This document shows, one piece after another, positions 1 to 8,977 of a stretch of 64,000 nucleotides of DNA. Source of the stretch: Streptomyces sp. Ru71 (GTDB taxonomy: Bacteria; Actinomycetota; Actinomycetes; Streptomycetales; Streptomycetaceae). The position numbers and the translations under genes were made by a program. A model generated the notes under the pieces. That model saw nothing but the letters and a program-made list of their open reading frames with translations, made no database searches and was not told where the DNA came from. Where the stretch lies: positions 19,646 through 83,645 of the forward strand of contig NZ_PQSS01000030.1 of NCBI RefSeq assembly GCF_002920535.1, given 5' to 3'. The stretch's first letter is position 1. Every line of letters begins with the position of its first letter.

Positions 1-231
1 GAGGACGCCGGCCTCGCTGCGGTAGGGGCTGCCCGGCACCACCCACACGGCGTCGAAGCCGCGCACCGCGCCCTCGGCCTCGGCGTCCTCGGAGGGGATC
101 CAGTAGGCGTCCAGCACGAGCCGGTCGTGTGCGGCGAGCGTGTGGAGCAGCTCGGGGATACGGGTGTGGGAGACGACGTTGGGGGACCGGTCGCCCACCA
201 GGGCGACCTTCGCGACTTCGGTGGTGGTCAT
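1..231 (-). CDS. CTP synthase C-terminal-like amidotransferase, partial
   Basis: Only the first 77 residues are present; the gene runs off the left edge. The N-terminus carries GDRSPNVVSHTRIPELL and then WVVPGSPYRSEAG, which I recognise from the stand-alone proteins related to the class I glutamine amidotransferase domain at the C-terminus of CTP synthase. The catalytic Cys-His-Glu region lies outside the window, so enzymatic activity cannot be judged. I chose the ATG at 231 over the one at 240 because an AGGA lies about 8 nt before it. It is divergent from the LysR gene at 308, with a 76-bp gap, so that regulator may control it. Confidence 0.7.
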   Translation of the reverse strand, partial: MTTTEVAKVALVGDRSPNVVSHTRIPELLHTLAAHDRLVLDAYWIPSEDAEAEGAVRGFDAVWVVPGSPYRSEAGVL

Positions 232-307
232 GGCCACCATCCTGGGCGGGCTGCCAGGTTCACGTCCAACGATGATCCCTGCACGATCCATAAGCAACGC
301 TGATGCC

Positions 308-1186
308 ATGCTGGGCAACATGGACCCGCACCTGCTGCGCACCTTCGTCGCCGTCGCCCGCCTGGCCTCCTTCTCCGAGGCGGCCCGCGAACTCGGCTAC
401 ACCCAGTCAGCCGTCTCCCAGCACATCGCCGCGCTGGAGCAGGACCTCGGCGCCCCGCTGCTCACCCGCCGGCCGGTCGCCCCCACCCCGGCGGGTGAGC
501 GGCTGCTGGAGCACGCGGGTCCGCTGCTGCTGCGCCTGGACGCCGCCCGCGCCGACGTGTCCCGCATCGCGGCCGCCCCGGACCGGGGCCTGACCCTGGC
601 GGCCACGGCCACCGCGCTCGGGCCGGCCGTCGTGGCGGCCCTGCCGGCCGCGGGCGTGACCGTACGGGTGCTGCCCCGCGAGGAGGTGCCCGCCGCGGTC
701 GCCACCGGCACGGCCGACCTCGGCCTGGCCGACGGTCTCGCCGCACCCAGCGACCCGCTCCGCCTGGCCGACGTGGCGCCCCTGACCGCGTACGGCGTGG
801 GGGAGGAGCCGGTCTGCGTCCTGCTGCCGGCGGCGCATCCGCTGGCCGGCCGTCCCGGCCTGGCGCTGGACGACCTCGCCGACGCCCGCTGGCTGGACGC
901 CCCCGACGCCGGGCTGCCGCTCGCCCAGCTGCGGGCCGCGAACGCGGGGCGCGGCTTCCGGCCGTCCCTGCGCTACGAGGGCACCGACGTGCGCGCCCTG
1001 GCCTCGCTGGCCGCCGCCGGGCACGGCCTGACCCTGCTGCCCCGCACGGCGGCCGGTGCCGTACCCGGCGCGGTCGCCGTGCCGGTGACCAGGCCCCGGC
1101 TCGTGCACCGCACCGAACTGCTGTACGCGGGCCCGCCCCGAGGCGCTGCGGCGGCCCTGGCGGACGCCCTCGGGGGACGGCCCTGA
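308..1186 (+). CDS. LysR-family transcriptional regulator
   Basis: About 292 residues. The N-terminal winged helix is clear (LRTFVAVARLASFSEAARE followed by TQSAVSQHIAALEQDLG), and the remainder is a LysR effector-binding domain with the usual HPLAGRPGL and GHGLTLLP segments. LysR proteins normally bind a divergent promoter and respond to a small ligand; here the divergent gene is the amidotransferase-like one at 1-231. ATG codons at 308 and 320 are both possible. The in-frame extension back to 140 overlaps the divergent gene and is unlikely to be coding. The ligand cannot be predicted. Confidence 0.85.
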   Translation: MLGNMDPHLLRTFVAVARLASFSEAARELGYTQSAVSQHIAALEQDLGAPLLTRRPVAPTPAGERLLEHAGPLLLRLDAARADVSRIAAAPDRGLTLAATATALGPAVVAALPAAGVTVRVLPREEVPAAVATGTADLGLADGLAAPSDPLRLADVAPLTAYGVGEEPVCVLLPAAHPLAGRPGLALDDLADARWLDAPDAGLPLAQLRAANAGRGFRPSLRYEGTDVRALASLAAAGHGLTLLPRTAAGAVPGAVAVPVTRPRLVHRTELLYAGPPRGAAAALADALGGRP

Positions 1187-1197
1187 GCTGGTGGAAC

Positions 1198-1228
1198 AGG
1201 GCCCTCCGCACCCTGGAGGGCGGGCCCT
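1198..1228 (+). terminator. Hairpin after LysR gene
   Basis: AGGGCCC-TCC pairs with GGAGGG-C-GGGCCCT, an imperfect GC stem just after the LysR stop codon. There is no clear T-tract, so strength is uncertain. Confidence 0.45.
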
Positions 1229-1317
1229 CTTCCCGCTGTCGACGGCCGGTCAGTCTCACTCTTTCGTGGCACGTTCCGCGCCGGTGCGCCGGGTAGAGCA
1301 CCAGCCGGAGGCGAACC

Positions 1318-1905
1318 ATGGAACACACCGCGTTGCGTCCCAAGCCGATGCCCGGCCGCGACCCCGGCGGCACCCGCCCCGAGGCCCGGCCCCGGCGCCC
1401 GCACGCCGCGCGACGCCGCGGCCGGCGGCTCACCACCTGGCTGTTCGGCCTGCTCGTCGGTACGGTCCTGGTCCTGGCCGGTGTCGGGCTCGGCACCGTC
1501 GGCGCCACGGTGATCGGCTGGAGCAAGGTCGCCGACCTGCAACGGCAGGCCGCCGCGCACCGCCCGCCCGGCCCCGCTCCCGCCTCACCGTCACCGGGCG
1601 CCCCGAGCCAGGCCCCCGCGCCCGCCGCCCCCGCCGTGGTGCGGGCGACCCTCGGCGTGGAGGTGATGGACGCGCAGAAGCCCGGCGCCCTCGTCGTCGG
1701 CGTGCACGTGCCCGGCCCGGGCTACACGGCCGGTCTCGTGCGCGGGGACATCGTGCTCGCCGTCGGCCGGACCCGCGTCGACTCCGCCGCCGACCTGGCG
1801 CGGGCCGTCGCCGGGGCGCACCCGGGCCGACGGGTCGTGCTGACGGTGAGACACCGCAGCGGCGGCTACCAGCAGTTGACCGCCGTGCCGGGAATCGTCA
1901 CGTGA
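1318..1905 (+). CDS. Membrane-anchored PDZ domain protein
   Basis: 195 residues. The order is a basic Pro/Arg-rich cytoplasmic head (residues 1-40), one membrane helix (about 41-66, TWLFGLLVGTVLVLAGVGLG), a Pro/Ala-rich linker (about 75-105), and one PDZ domain to the C-terminus (VRATLGVEVMDAQ, then GYTAGLVRGDIVLAVG). There is no protease domain, so it is not an HtrA enzyme but a PDZ-only extracytoplasmic protein, perhaps binding or presenting other exported proteins. The ATG is preceded by GGAGG. Its last 8 bases overlap the convergent phosphodiesterase gene. Confidence 0.8.
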   Translation: MEHTALRPKPMPGRDPGGTRPEARPRRPHAARRRGRRLTTWLFGLLVGTVLVLAGVGLGTVGATVIGWSKVADLQRQAAAHRPPGPAPASPSPGAPSQAPAPAAPAVVRATLGVEVMDAQKPGALVVGVHVPGPGYTAGLVRGDIVLAVGRTRVDSAADLARAVAGAHPGRRVVLTVRHRSGGYQQLTAVPGIVT

Positions 1906-2653
1906 CCGGCCGGAAGTGGCTGGTGAGCCGCCCGGCGTCGTCCAGCACGTGGAAGGCCAGCCCCACGGGCGCCTCCCGGTCGGCCACCTCCTCGCCCTCC
2001 CAGGGCAGCCGCAGTGTCCAGGTCACACCCGGGCCGACGACCAGGGGCCGGCCGGCGAACGCGGTCGCGGCCGCCGAGTGCGCGTGCCCGGTGATCAGCC
2101 CCGCGATCTCCGGCCGCCGCTCCATCAGGGCGGCCAGCGCCTCCGGTGCGCCCAGCTGGTAGGAGTCGGGCAGCGGGTGGTGCAGCGCGACGGGCGGGTG
2201 GTGGAAGGCGAGCAGCACCGGCAGGCGCCCGCCGAGCTCGTCGAGCGTCGCCTCGATCCAGTCGTACGTCGCCGCGTCCAGCGCCCCGTCGTCCCGGCCC
2301 GGAATGCTGGAGTCGCACATCAGCACGGCGCCCCCGGCGAAGACGCGCACCTCGTTGACCGGCTCCTCGGAGGCCGGCAGCCCCAGCAGGGCCTTGCGGT
2401 AGGCGGGGCGGCGGTCGTGATTGCCGGGGCAGGTGAGCACGGGCACGGGTGCCGAGCCGTCGCGCAGGCCCAGGATGCGGGCCGCCTCCTCGTACTCGGC
2501 CTCGGCGCCGTGGTCCGCGATGTCCCCGGTGACCAGCACCGCGTCCACGCGGCCCGGCAGCTCCCACAGCCGGTCGCGCACCTGCTCGGCCCGGCGCGTC
2601 GCCCGGGCGGTCCCGTCCAGGTGCAGATCGCTGATGTGCGCGAGTACGAGCAC
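1898..2653 (-). CDS. Class III cyclic-nucleotide phosphodiesterase-like metallophosphoesterase
   Basis: 251 residues with the calcineurin-like metal-binding series in order: ISDLHLDG near the N-terminus, TGDIADHG, PGNHD and GHAHS. This matches the CpdA / cAMP phosphodiesterase branch of class III enzymes, which use a two-metal centre to hydrolyse cyclic nucleotides or related phosphodiesters. Most Streptomyces use one or more such proteins; the real substrate is not shown by sequence. The GTG start at 2653 has GGGAGG upstream. It converges on and overlaps the PDZ gene by 8 bp. Confidence 0.8.
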   Translation of the reverse strand: MLVLAHISDLHLDGTARATRRAEQVRDRLWELPGRVDAVLVTGDIADHGAEAEYEEAARILGLRDGSAPVPVLTCPGNHDRRPAYRKALLGLPASEEPVNEVRVFAGGAVLMCDSSIPGRDDGALDAATYDWIEATLDELGGRLPVLLAFHHPPVALHHPLPDSYQLGAPEALAALMERRPEIAGLITGHAHSAAATAFAGRPLVVGPGVTWTLRLPWEGEEVADREAPVGLAFHVLDDAGRLTSHFRPVT

Positions 2654-2863
2654 GTCGTACTCCCTCCCCGTCGGTATTAATGGTGTGCACGCATCAAAGC
2701 ATTAGCTGTGGCGCGCGGGCAACGAGCCGCCGTCGGTCACGGGTGGGGAAACCGGCTCGCGTGGCCCCCTCGGGGCGGGCAGGATGCTGCCAGGCGAGAC
2801 TGATCCTTCCGGAAGTCCGGTCGACGACGTCCGGGCAGACCCTTCGTCAGACAGGAGAGGCCG

Positions 2864-3991
2864 ATGACCGGCACCGCGCCCGCACCGTTCGGCGCCGAGG
2901 ACTACCGGGCCCGGATGGAGCGCGCCGCGCGCACCGCCGCCGACGCGGGCCTCGCCGGGCTGCTCGTCGCACCGGGGCCCGACCTGGTGTGGCTCACCGG
3001 CTACGCGCCCACCGCCGTCACCGAGCGTCTCACCCTGCTGGTCCTCGCCCCCGGACGCGACCCGGTCCTCGTCGTGCCCACCCTGGAGGCCCCGGACGCC
3101 GCCCACGCGGCCGGCGCGTCCGCCCTGACCCTGCGCGACTGGACCGACGGCACCGACCCCTACGCCGCCACCGCGGACCTCCTCGACGCGGGCGGCCGGT
3201 TCGGCATCAGCGACAACACCTGGGCCCTGCACCTGCTGGGCCTTCAGCGGGCCCTGCCCGGCAGCTCCTACGCCGCGCTCACCGACGCCCTGCCGATGCT
3301 GCGGGCCGTCAAGGACGCCGCCGAGCTGCGGCTCCTGGCCGCCGCGGGCGCCGCCGCCGACGCGGCGTTCGAGGAGATCCGCACGGTTCCCTTCGCCGGC
3401 CGCCGGGAACGCGAGGTCGGCGCCGACCTCGCCGACCTGCTGCGCCGCTTCGGCCACTCCCAGGTCGACTTCACCATCGTCGGCTCAGGACCCAACGGCG
3501 CCAACCCGCACCACGAGGTCGGCGACCGCGTCATCGAACGCGGCGACATGGTCGTCCTCGACTTCGGCGGCCTCAAGGACGGCTACGGCTCCGACACCAC
3601 CCGCACCGTCCACGTCGGCGAACCCACCGACGAGGAACGCCGGGTCCACGACATCGTGCGCGAGGCGCAGGAGGCCGGCTGCGCCGCCGTGCGCCCCGGC
3701 GTCGCCTGCCAGGAGGTCGACCGCGCCGCCCGCAAGGTCATCGAGGACGCCGGGTACGGGAAGTACTTCATCCACCGCACCGGCCACGGCATCGGCGTCA
3801 CCACGCACGAGCCGCCCTACATGATCGAGGGCGAGGAGCAGCCGCTCGTGCCCGGCATGTGCTTCTCCGTGGAGCCCGGCATCTACCTGCCCGGCCGGTT
3901 CGGGGTGCGCATCGAGGACATCGTGACCGTCACCGAGGACGGCGGCCGGCGGCTGAACAACACCACCCGCGAGATGGTCATAGTGGACTGA
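2864..3991 (+). CDS. M24 family Xaa-Pro aminopeptidase
   Basis: 375 residues. An N-terminal creatinase-like domain (about 10-150) is followed by the pita-bread catalytic domain. The five metal ligands of the family are all visible: D233 (VLDFGG), D244 (GSDTTR), H308 (TGHGIG), E337 (SVEPGIY) and E351 (RIEDIV). It is therefore probably an active dimetal peptidase removing N-terminal residues before proline, in the cytoplasm. The ATG has a good AGGAGAGG site. The kinase-fold gene starts 51 bp after its stop and may be cotranscribed. Confidence 0.88.
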   Translation: MTGTAPAPFGAEDYRARMERAARTAADAGLAGLLVAPGPDLVWLTGYAPTAVTERLTLLVLAPGRDPVLVVPTLEAPDAAHAAGASALTLRDWTDGTDPYAATADLLDAGGRFGISDNTWALHLLGLQRALPGSSYAALTDALPMLRAVKDAAELRLLAAAGAAADAAFEEIRTVPFAGRREREVGADLADLLRRFGHSQVDFTIVGSGPNGANPHHEVGDRVIERGDMVVLDFGGLKDGYGSDTTRTVHVGEPTDEERRVHDIVREAQEAGCAAVRPGVACQEVDRAARKVIEDAGYGKYFIHRTGHGIGVTTHEPPYMIEGEEQPLVPGMCFSVEPGIYLPGRFGVRIEDIVTVTEDGGRRLNNTTREMVIVD

Positions 3992-4042
3992 GGACGACAC
4001 CGACACCACCATCACCCATCGAGCGAGTGACGACGGCGCGAC

Positions 4043-4972
4043 ATGACCCAGGCACCGACACCCACCGCGGACACCGTCCGCAGACTGGTCCGCACCCTGC
4101 TGAAGGACGCCGGGAACGACACCTCCGGCCCCGACGTCCGGCCCGTCTCCGAAGGCGGCGAGCACTGCACCTGGTGGGTGGGCACCCGCCATGTGCTGCG
4201 CCTCGCCCCCGACCGTGAGGCCGCCGCCCGGCAGCGCCGCGAACTGCGCCTGCGCGACCTGGTCCGCCCGCACCTGCCCGTGGCCGTGCCCACCAGCGTG
4301 GCCCACGGGGAGTGGAGCCCCGGCCTGACCTACACCCTCGACACCCTGGTGCCGGGCGGTACGGCCGAGGAGCACGACGTCTCCGCGATCGGCGAGGCCG
4401 ACCTCGCCGGCTTCCTCACCGGGCTGCGCGCGGTGCCCGCCCGCCAGGCCGAGACGCTCGGCGTGCCGCGCGCCGCCCCGCGCTCCCTGGAGGCGCTGCG
4501 CCGCATGGCCGTGCCCGCCGCCCGGACCCTGGGCACCGCCGAGGAGTTCGACCCCGCGCGGCTGGCGCAGCTCACCCCGCCCGGCGCGGCCCAGCTCGCC
4601 GCGCAGGCGGGCACCGCCGTCCTCGTCCACCACCACCTCAAGGGCGAGCACCTCGTGGTCAGCGCCGACGGCCGGGTGCGCGGCGTCCTGGACTGGACCG
4701 GCGTCGTCCTCGGCGACCCGGCCGAGGACATCGCCGGCCTCGCGCTCGCCGTCGGCTCCGGGGCCGCCGTGCGCGCCGCGACCCTCGCCGGGTACGGCGC
4801 CCGGCCCTGCCTGCGCGGCCTGTGGCTGGCCCGCTGCGACAGCGTCATCCGCCTCGCCGAACGGATCGAGGGCCGCGACGACAGCTCCCTGGAACTCCTC
4901 CAGACCCAGCTGCAGCGGGCCTGGGAGGCGATCCTGCTGGAACGGGTGACGGAGCTGCGGGAGGACGGGTAG
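4043..4972 (+). CDS. Aminoglycoside phosphotransferase-fold protein with altered catalytic loop
   Basis: 309 residues with the APH/choline kinase fold. The magnesium site is kept (VLDWTGVVLGDPAEDIA, D217). The catalytic loop is odd: the family has H-x-D-L followed by an Asn, or HADLKGEHL in a common actinobacterial branch; here it reads HHHLKGEHL (H196-H198), so the catalytic Asp is His. One base (GAC to CAC) separates the two. It may be a pseudokinase, a recently damaged gene, or a sequencing error. No resistance role should be assumed. It follows the M24 peptidase at 51 bp. Confidence 0.75.
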   Translation: MTQAPTPTADTVRRLVRTLLKDAGNDTSGPDVRPVSEGGEHCTWWVGTRHVLRLAPDREAAARQRRELRLRDLVRPHLPVAVPTSVAHGEWSPGLTYTLDTLVPGGTAEEHDVSAIGEADLAGFLTGLRAVPARQAETLGVPRAAPRSLEALRRMAVPAARTLGTAEEFDPARLAQLTPPGAAQLAAQAGTAVLVHHHLKGEHLVVSADGRVRGVLDWTGVVLGDPAEDIAGLALAVGSGAAVRAATLAGYGARPCLRGLWLARCDSVIRLAERIEGRDDSSLELLQTQLQRAWEAILLERVTELREDG

Positions 4973-5003
4973 GAGCGCCGGGGGCCGGGGGCGCCGACTG
5001 CGT

Positions 5004-5015
5004 GTAAGCGCTTAC
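5004..5015. promoter_or_regulatory. Perfect 12-bp palindrome GTAAGCGCTTAC
   Basis: The core AAGCGCTT is the classic LacI/GalR-type half-site pair. It covers the treZ stop codon, so it is downstream of treZ and of the kinase-fold gene. It could be a binding site, part of a terminator, or chance. Confidence 0.4.
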
Positions 5016-6757
5016 GCCTGCTCCAGCACCACGCTCGACTCGGCGGGCAGGTGCAGCACCCCGTTCCCGTCCGGTCCCTCGACCGGCTCCCACGCGGCGA
5101 GCACCCGGGCGGGCCGCGTGCCCAGCGGGATCGCCGCCGGCTCCTTGCCGAGGTTCACCGCCACGCGTACGTCGCCGCGCCGGAAGGCGAGCCAGCGGGC
5201 GTCCTCGTCAAAGGCCACCTTGGCGTCGGCGAGATCCGGATCGGTGAGGTCGGGCTGGGTGTGCCGCAGGGTGATCAGCTGCCGGTACCAGGCCAGCACG
5301 CGCGCGTGCGGCTCGCGCCGCGGCTCGGCCCAGTCCAGGCAGGAGCGGTCCCGGGTCGCCGGGTCCTGCGGGTCGGGCACGTCCTCCTCGGCCCACCCGT
5401 GCTGCGCGAACTCCCGCCGCCGGCCGCGCCGTACCGCCTCCGCCAGCTCCGGATCGGTGTGGTCGGTGAAGAACTGCCACGGCGTGGAGGCGGCCCACTC
5501 CTCGCCCATGAACAGCATCGGCGTGAAGGGCGCGGTCAGCTCCAGCGTGGCCGCGCAGGCCTGCAGCCCAGGGGTCAGGGCCGCCGCCAGCCGGTCGCCC
5601 TGGGCACGGTTGCCGACCTGGTCGTGGGTCTGGCTGTAGCCCAGCAGCCGGTGCGCGGCCACCCGGGAGCGGTCCAGCGGGCGCCCGTGCGAGCGGCCGC
5701 GGAAGGAGGAGTACGTGCCGTCGTGGAAGTAACCGCCGGTCAGGGTCTTGGCGAGGGCGGCGAGCGGGGCCCGCCCGAAGTCGGCGTAGTAGCCCTGGGA
5801 CTCGCCGGTCAGCGCGGAGTGCAGGGCGTGGTGGAAGTCGTCGTTCCACTGGGCGTGCAGACCGAGGCCGTGCTCCTCGCGCGGGGTGATCAGCCGCGGG
5901 TCGTTCAGATCGGACTCGGCGATCAGGAACAGCGGCCGGCCCGTCTCCGCGGCCAGCGCGTCCACGGCCGCCGACAGCTCCTCCAGGAAGTGGCACGCGC
6001 GCGTGTCGACCAGCGCGTGCACGGCGTCCAGCCGCAGCCCGTCCAGGCGGTAGTCCCGCAGCCACGCCAGCGCGCTGCCCACCAGGTAGGCGCGCACCTC
6101 GTCCGAGCCGGGCGCGTCCAGGTTCACCGCGGCGCCCCACGGGGTGTGGTGGGTGTCGGTGAGGTAGGGGCCGAAGGCGGGCAGGTGGTTGCCGGACGGC
6201 CCGAAGTGGTTGTGCACCACGTCCAGCACGACGCCGAGGCCCAGCTCGTGCGCCCGGTCGACGAACCGCTTCAGCGCCTCGGGACCGCCGTACGGCTCGT
6301 GCACGGCCCACAGGGAGACACCCTCGTAGCCCCAGCCGTGCCGCCCGGGAAACGGGCACAGCGGCATCAACTCCACGTGCGTGACGCCCAGTTCGGCGAG
6401 GTGCCCGAGCCGCTCGGCGGCCGCGTCCAGGGTGCCCTCGGGCGTGTAGGTGCCCACGTGCAGCTCGTACAGCACCGCGCCCGGCAACGGCCGTCCCGCC
6501 CACGGTGTGCGCCACGCGTAGCGCGCCTGGTCGACGACCGCGCTCAGCCCGTCCGGTCCGTCCGGCTGCCGGCGCGAGCGCGGATCGGGCAGCACGGGCC
6601 CGTCGTCCAGCGCGAAGCCGTACCGTGAGCCGTCGCGCGCCCGCGCCTCGCCGGTCCACCACCCCGCTCGCTCCGGATCGCGTTCCATCGCGCTCGTGAC
6701 GCCGTCGCACGTCAGCGTCACGTGATCGGCCTGCGGTGCCCACACCTCGAACTGCAC
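5012..6757 (-). CDS. treZ: Malto-oligosyltrehalose trehalohydrolase TreZ
   Basis: 581 residues, the usual length. A small N-terminal beta-sandwich (MQFEVWAPQA) leads to a GH13 barrel. Motifs: LDVVHNHFG, LDGLRLDAVHAL with nucleophile D244, LIAESDL with acid/base E281, and TQTHDQVGNR-like SQTHDQVGNR with D379. The enzyme releases trehalose from maltooligosyltrehalose made by TreY (10933-13284). In most genomes treY and treZ are close or adjacent; here an FHA gene and a peptidase/inhibitor locus lie between them. It is divergent from the FHA gene with 188 bp between. Confidence 0.95.
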   Translation of the reverse strand: MQFEVWAPQADHVTLTCDGVTSAMERDPERAGWWTGEARARDGSRYGFALDDGPVLPDPRSRRQPDGPDGLSAVVDQARYAWRTPWAGRPLPGAVLYELHVGTYTPEGTLDAAAERLGHLAELGVTHVELMPLCPFPGRHGWGYEGVSLWAVHEPYGGPEALKRFVDRAHELGLGVVLDVVHNHFGPSGNHLPAFGPYLTDTHHTPWGAAVNLDAPGSDEVRAYLVGSALAWLRDYRLDGLRLDAVHALVDTRACHFLEELSAAVDALAAETGRPLFLIAESDLNDPRLITPREEHGLGLHAQWNDDFHHALHSALTGESQGYYADFGRAPLAALAKTLTGGYFHDGTYSSFRGRSHGRPLDRSRVAAHRLLGYSQTHDQVGNRAQGDRLAAALTPGLQACAATLELTAPFTPMLFMGEEWAASTPWQFFTDHTDPELAEAVRRGRRREFAQHGWAEEDVPDPQDPATRDRSCLDWAEPRREPHARVLAWYRQLITLRHTQPDLTDPDLADAKVAFDEDARWLAFRRGDVRVAVNLGKEPAAIPLGTRPARVLAAWEPVEGPDGNGVLHLPAESSVVLEQA

Positions 6758-6945
6758 GGACGGTTCCCCTTCGTCTGCTCACCGTGATGTAGCCCGTCCA
6801 TGGTGCGTCACACCCGGTCAATCCGCTTTCGAATCCTCCCTTTTGCGGGGTGTCGCCGCCCGCGGGGGCCGAGCGGTACGCGCGCGTGGCGGCCGATGTC
6901 CCGTTTTCTGGACACCTCCGCGTGTGCTGACCGACAATCACGACT

Positions 6946-7497
6946 GTGACGTCGTCCTTCGAGTTCCCCACGTACCCCGCGCGGTTGTCCGACGCGGAGC
7001 GCGACCACGCGCTGAAGGTGCTGCGCGACGGCGTCGCCCTGGGCCGGCTGTCGCAGGACACCTTCGTGCGGCGCATGGAGCTGGCGCTGGCCGCGCGCCA
7101 TGCCGACGAGCTCGCCGCGCTCACCGCCGATCTGCCGCAGGACGGCCGTCTCTCCCGCGCCCTGTTCGGCGCCGTCGAGGCCGTCTCGGGCTTCACCGTA
7201 CGGCTGCGCAGGGCCTGGCAGGCCGAGCGGCTGCCCAAGCTGCTGCTGCCCCACCCCGGCAGCCGCCACCCGCTGCGCATCGGCCGCGACCCCGCGAGTG
7301 GTCTGCGGCTCAACCACGAGACGGTCTCCCGGGTGCACGCCGAACTGCGGCGCCAGGGCGGCATGTGGGTGCTGCGGGATCTCGGCTCGACCAACGGCAC
7401 CACGGTCAACGGCCGCCGCGTCGTCGGCGCCGCGGTCGTGCGCGAGGGCGACCTGGTGTCCTTCGGGCAGATGGGGTTCCGGCTCGCCGGGCAGTGA
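6946..7497 (+). CDS. DUF1707 and FHA domain protein
   Basis: 183 residues. Residues about 10-65 are DUF1707 (RLSDAERDHALKVLRDGVALGRLSQDTF), a short helical domain found at the head of many actinobacterial proteins. Residues about 105-180 are an FHA domain with the phosphothreonine-binding pattern LRIGRDP, SRVHAEL and DLGSTNGTTVNG. It should bind a phosphothreonine protein, so it is a likely adaptor in Ser/Thr kinase signalling. There is no membrane segment. The GTG start has no clear ribosome site; a GACAAT hexamer sits 7 nt before it, which would fit a leaderless message. Confidence 0.85.
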   Translation: MTSSFEFPTYPARLSDAERDHALKVLRDGVALGRLSQDTFVRRMELALAARHADELAALTADLPQDGRLSRALFGAVEAVSGFTVRLRRAWQAERLPKLLLPHPGSRHPLRIGRDPASGLRLNHETVSRVHAELRRQGGMWVLRDLGSTNGTTVNGRRVVGAAVVREGDLVSFGQMGFRLAGQ

Positions 7498-7594
7498 CCT
7501 CGGGATTCCGTCGGTCGCCCAAGTATGCCGGGCGACCGTGGTGTTGACGTACCCGCCGAGCCGTGACTGACTGTGCGTACACCATGGACACCAG

Positions 7595-8977
7595 GTGAAC
7601 CGCCGGTACCGCACGTGGAGGTGTGCCCTGCCGCCGCTCCTGCGCTACCCGGGTGTGGACGAGCTGGCCGCCCGCGCCGCCGCACTGGCCGCCGACCGCC
7701 CCCGGGACGCCCGGCTGCGCCGCGTCGGCACCTCCCGCGCGGGCGAGCCGCTGTGGCTGCTCTCCGTCGGCCACGGCAGCCGCCAGGCGCTCGTCGTCGC
7801 CGGACCGCACGCCAACGAACCCGTGGGCGGTGCCACCGTCCTGCGGCTGGCCGAACGCGCGCTGGCCGAACCGAGCCTGACCGAGGGCGCCGACGCCACC
7901 TGGAACCTGCTGCTGTGCCTCGACCCCGACGCCCTGCGCCGCAACGAGGGCTGGCTCGCGGGCCCGTACACGCTCGGCCGCTACTTCCGGCACTTCTTCC
8001 GCCCCGGCTTCCGTGAGCAGCCCGAGTGGCTGCCGGACGGCGCCCAGGCCGCCGCGCTGCCCGAGACCCGGGCGCTGCTCGCGCTCCAGGACGAGCTGAA
8101 ACCTTTCTTCCAGGCGTCCCTGCACGGCGTGGACATCGGCGGCGGCTTCGTCGAGGTCACCCGTGAACTGCCCGGACTCGACCAGCGGGTCGCCCGGGCC
8201 GCCGCCCGCCTCGGCATCCCCCGCGAGCTCGGCCCCTACGACACCCTGTACTGGCCGAGCCTCGGCCCGGCCGTCTACCGGATCCCGCCGCCGCGCCCCC
8301 GGGACCTGGCCGCGGCCATCACCGAGGCGGCCGTGCAGTCCACCTGGTTCCATCCGCACCGGCACGGCACCCTCACCGCGATCGTCGAGGCGCCCATGTG
8401 GGGCGTGGCAGCCGTCGAGGACGACTCCGCGCCCGCCGACGCCGACGCGGTGCTGCGCGCGGTGAGCGCGACGCTGCGACACGAGACACGGCTCCTGGAG
8501 CGCCTCCTCGCCCGCATCCGGCCGCACGTCACCGGCACCCCGGACGCGGCGCGGCTGCTCGCCCCCGTCGACGACTATTTACTCGTCTGCCCCGGCCTGG
8601 CGGACGCCTGGGACCCCGACACCGCCGTCCCCGGCCACTCCCTGCCACCGCTGAGCAACGCCCACCTCGCCGCGCTGCGCATCGCCGGGCGGCGGCTGGT
8701 CCTGCGCACCGCCGGACTGCTGCACCGGCTGGTCACCCGCAGCGGGCGCGATCCGGCGGGCGCGCTGCCCGAGCTGGACCGGCTCATCGACACCGGCTGC
8801 GCCGACTACCGCGACGGCTGCGGGGCGCGCTGGATACCGGTCGTACGCCAGGTGGAGTACCAGTCCCGCGTGGTGCTCGCCGCGTTCGAACTGGCCGGCG
8901 AACAGGCGTCCGCGCGCTCCCGTTCGGGTGAGCCGGGCTGGGGTTCCGGGCGGGCCGTGCCGATGCACCGGGAATGA
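7595..8977 (+). CDS. M14 family zinc carboxypeptidase
   Basis: 460 residues from a GTG. It shows the M14 zinc site: GPHANEPVGG gives the HxxE pair, and SLHGVD supplies the third ligand; IVEAPMWG is in the region of the catalytic Glu. No signal peptide is visible, so it should act in the cytoplasm unless exported otherwise. A clear paralogue lies on the opposite strand at 9553-10803 (shared HANEP, SLHG-D, QSTW, TAIVE, and RW-PV-Q-E-QSR near the C-terminus). The inhibitor gene starts inside its last codon (ATGA, 8974-8977), so the two are probably translationally coupled. Confidence 0.82.
   Translation: MNRRYRTWRCALPPLLRYPGVDELAARAAALAADRPRDARLRRVGTSRAGEPLWLLSVGHGSRQALVVAGPHANEPVGGATVLRLAERALAEPSLTEGADATWNLLLCLDPDALRRNEGWLAGPYTLGRYFRHFFRPGFREQPEWLPDGAQAAALPETRALLALQDELKPFFQASLHGVDIGGGFVEVTRELPGLDQRVARAAARLGIPRELGPYDTLYWPSLGPAVYRIPPPRPRDLAAAITEAAVQSTWFHPHRHGTLTAIVEAPMWGVAAVEDDSAPADADAVLRAVSATLRHETRLLERLLARIRPHVTGTPDAARLLAPVDDYLLVCPGLADAWDPDTAVPGHSLPPLSNAHLAALRIAGRRLVLRTAGLLHRLVTRSGRDPAGALPELDRLIDTGCADYRDGCGARWIPVVRQVEYQSRVVLAAFELAGEQASARSRSGEPGWGSGRAVPMHRE

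Noticed and set aside
4043..4972. Antibiotic resistance by aminoglycoside phosphorylation
   Set aside because: Fold alone is not evidence, and the catalytic Asp is missing.
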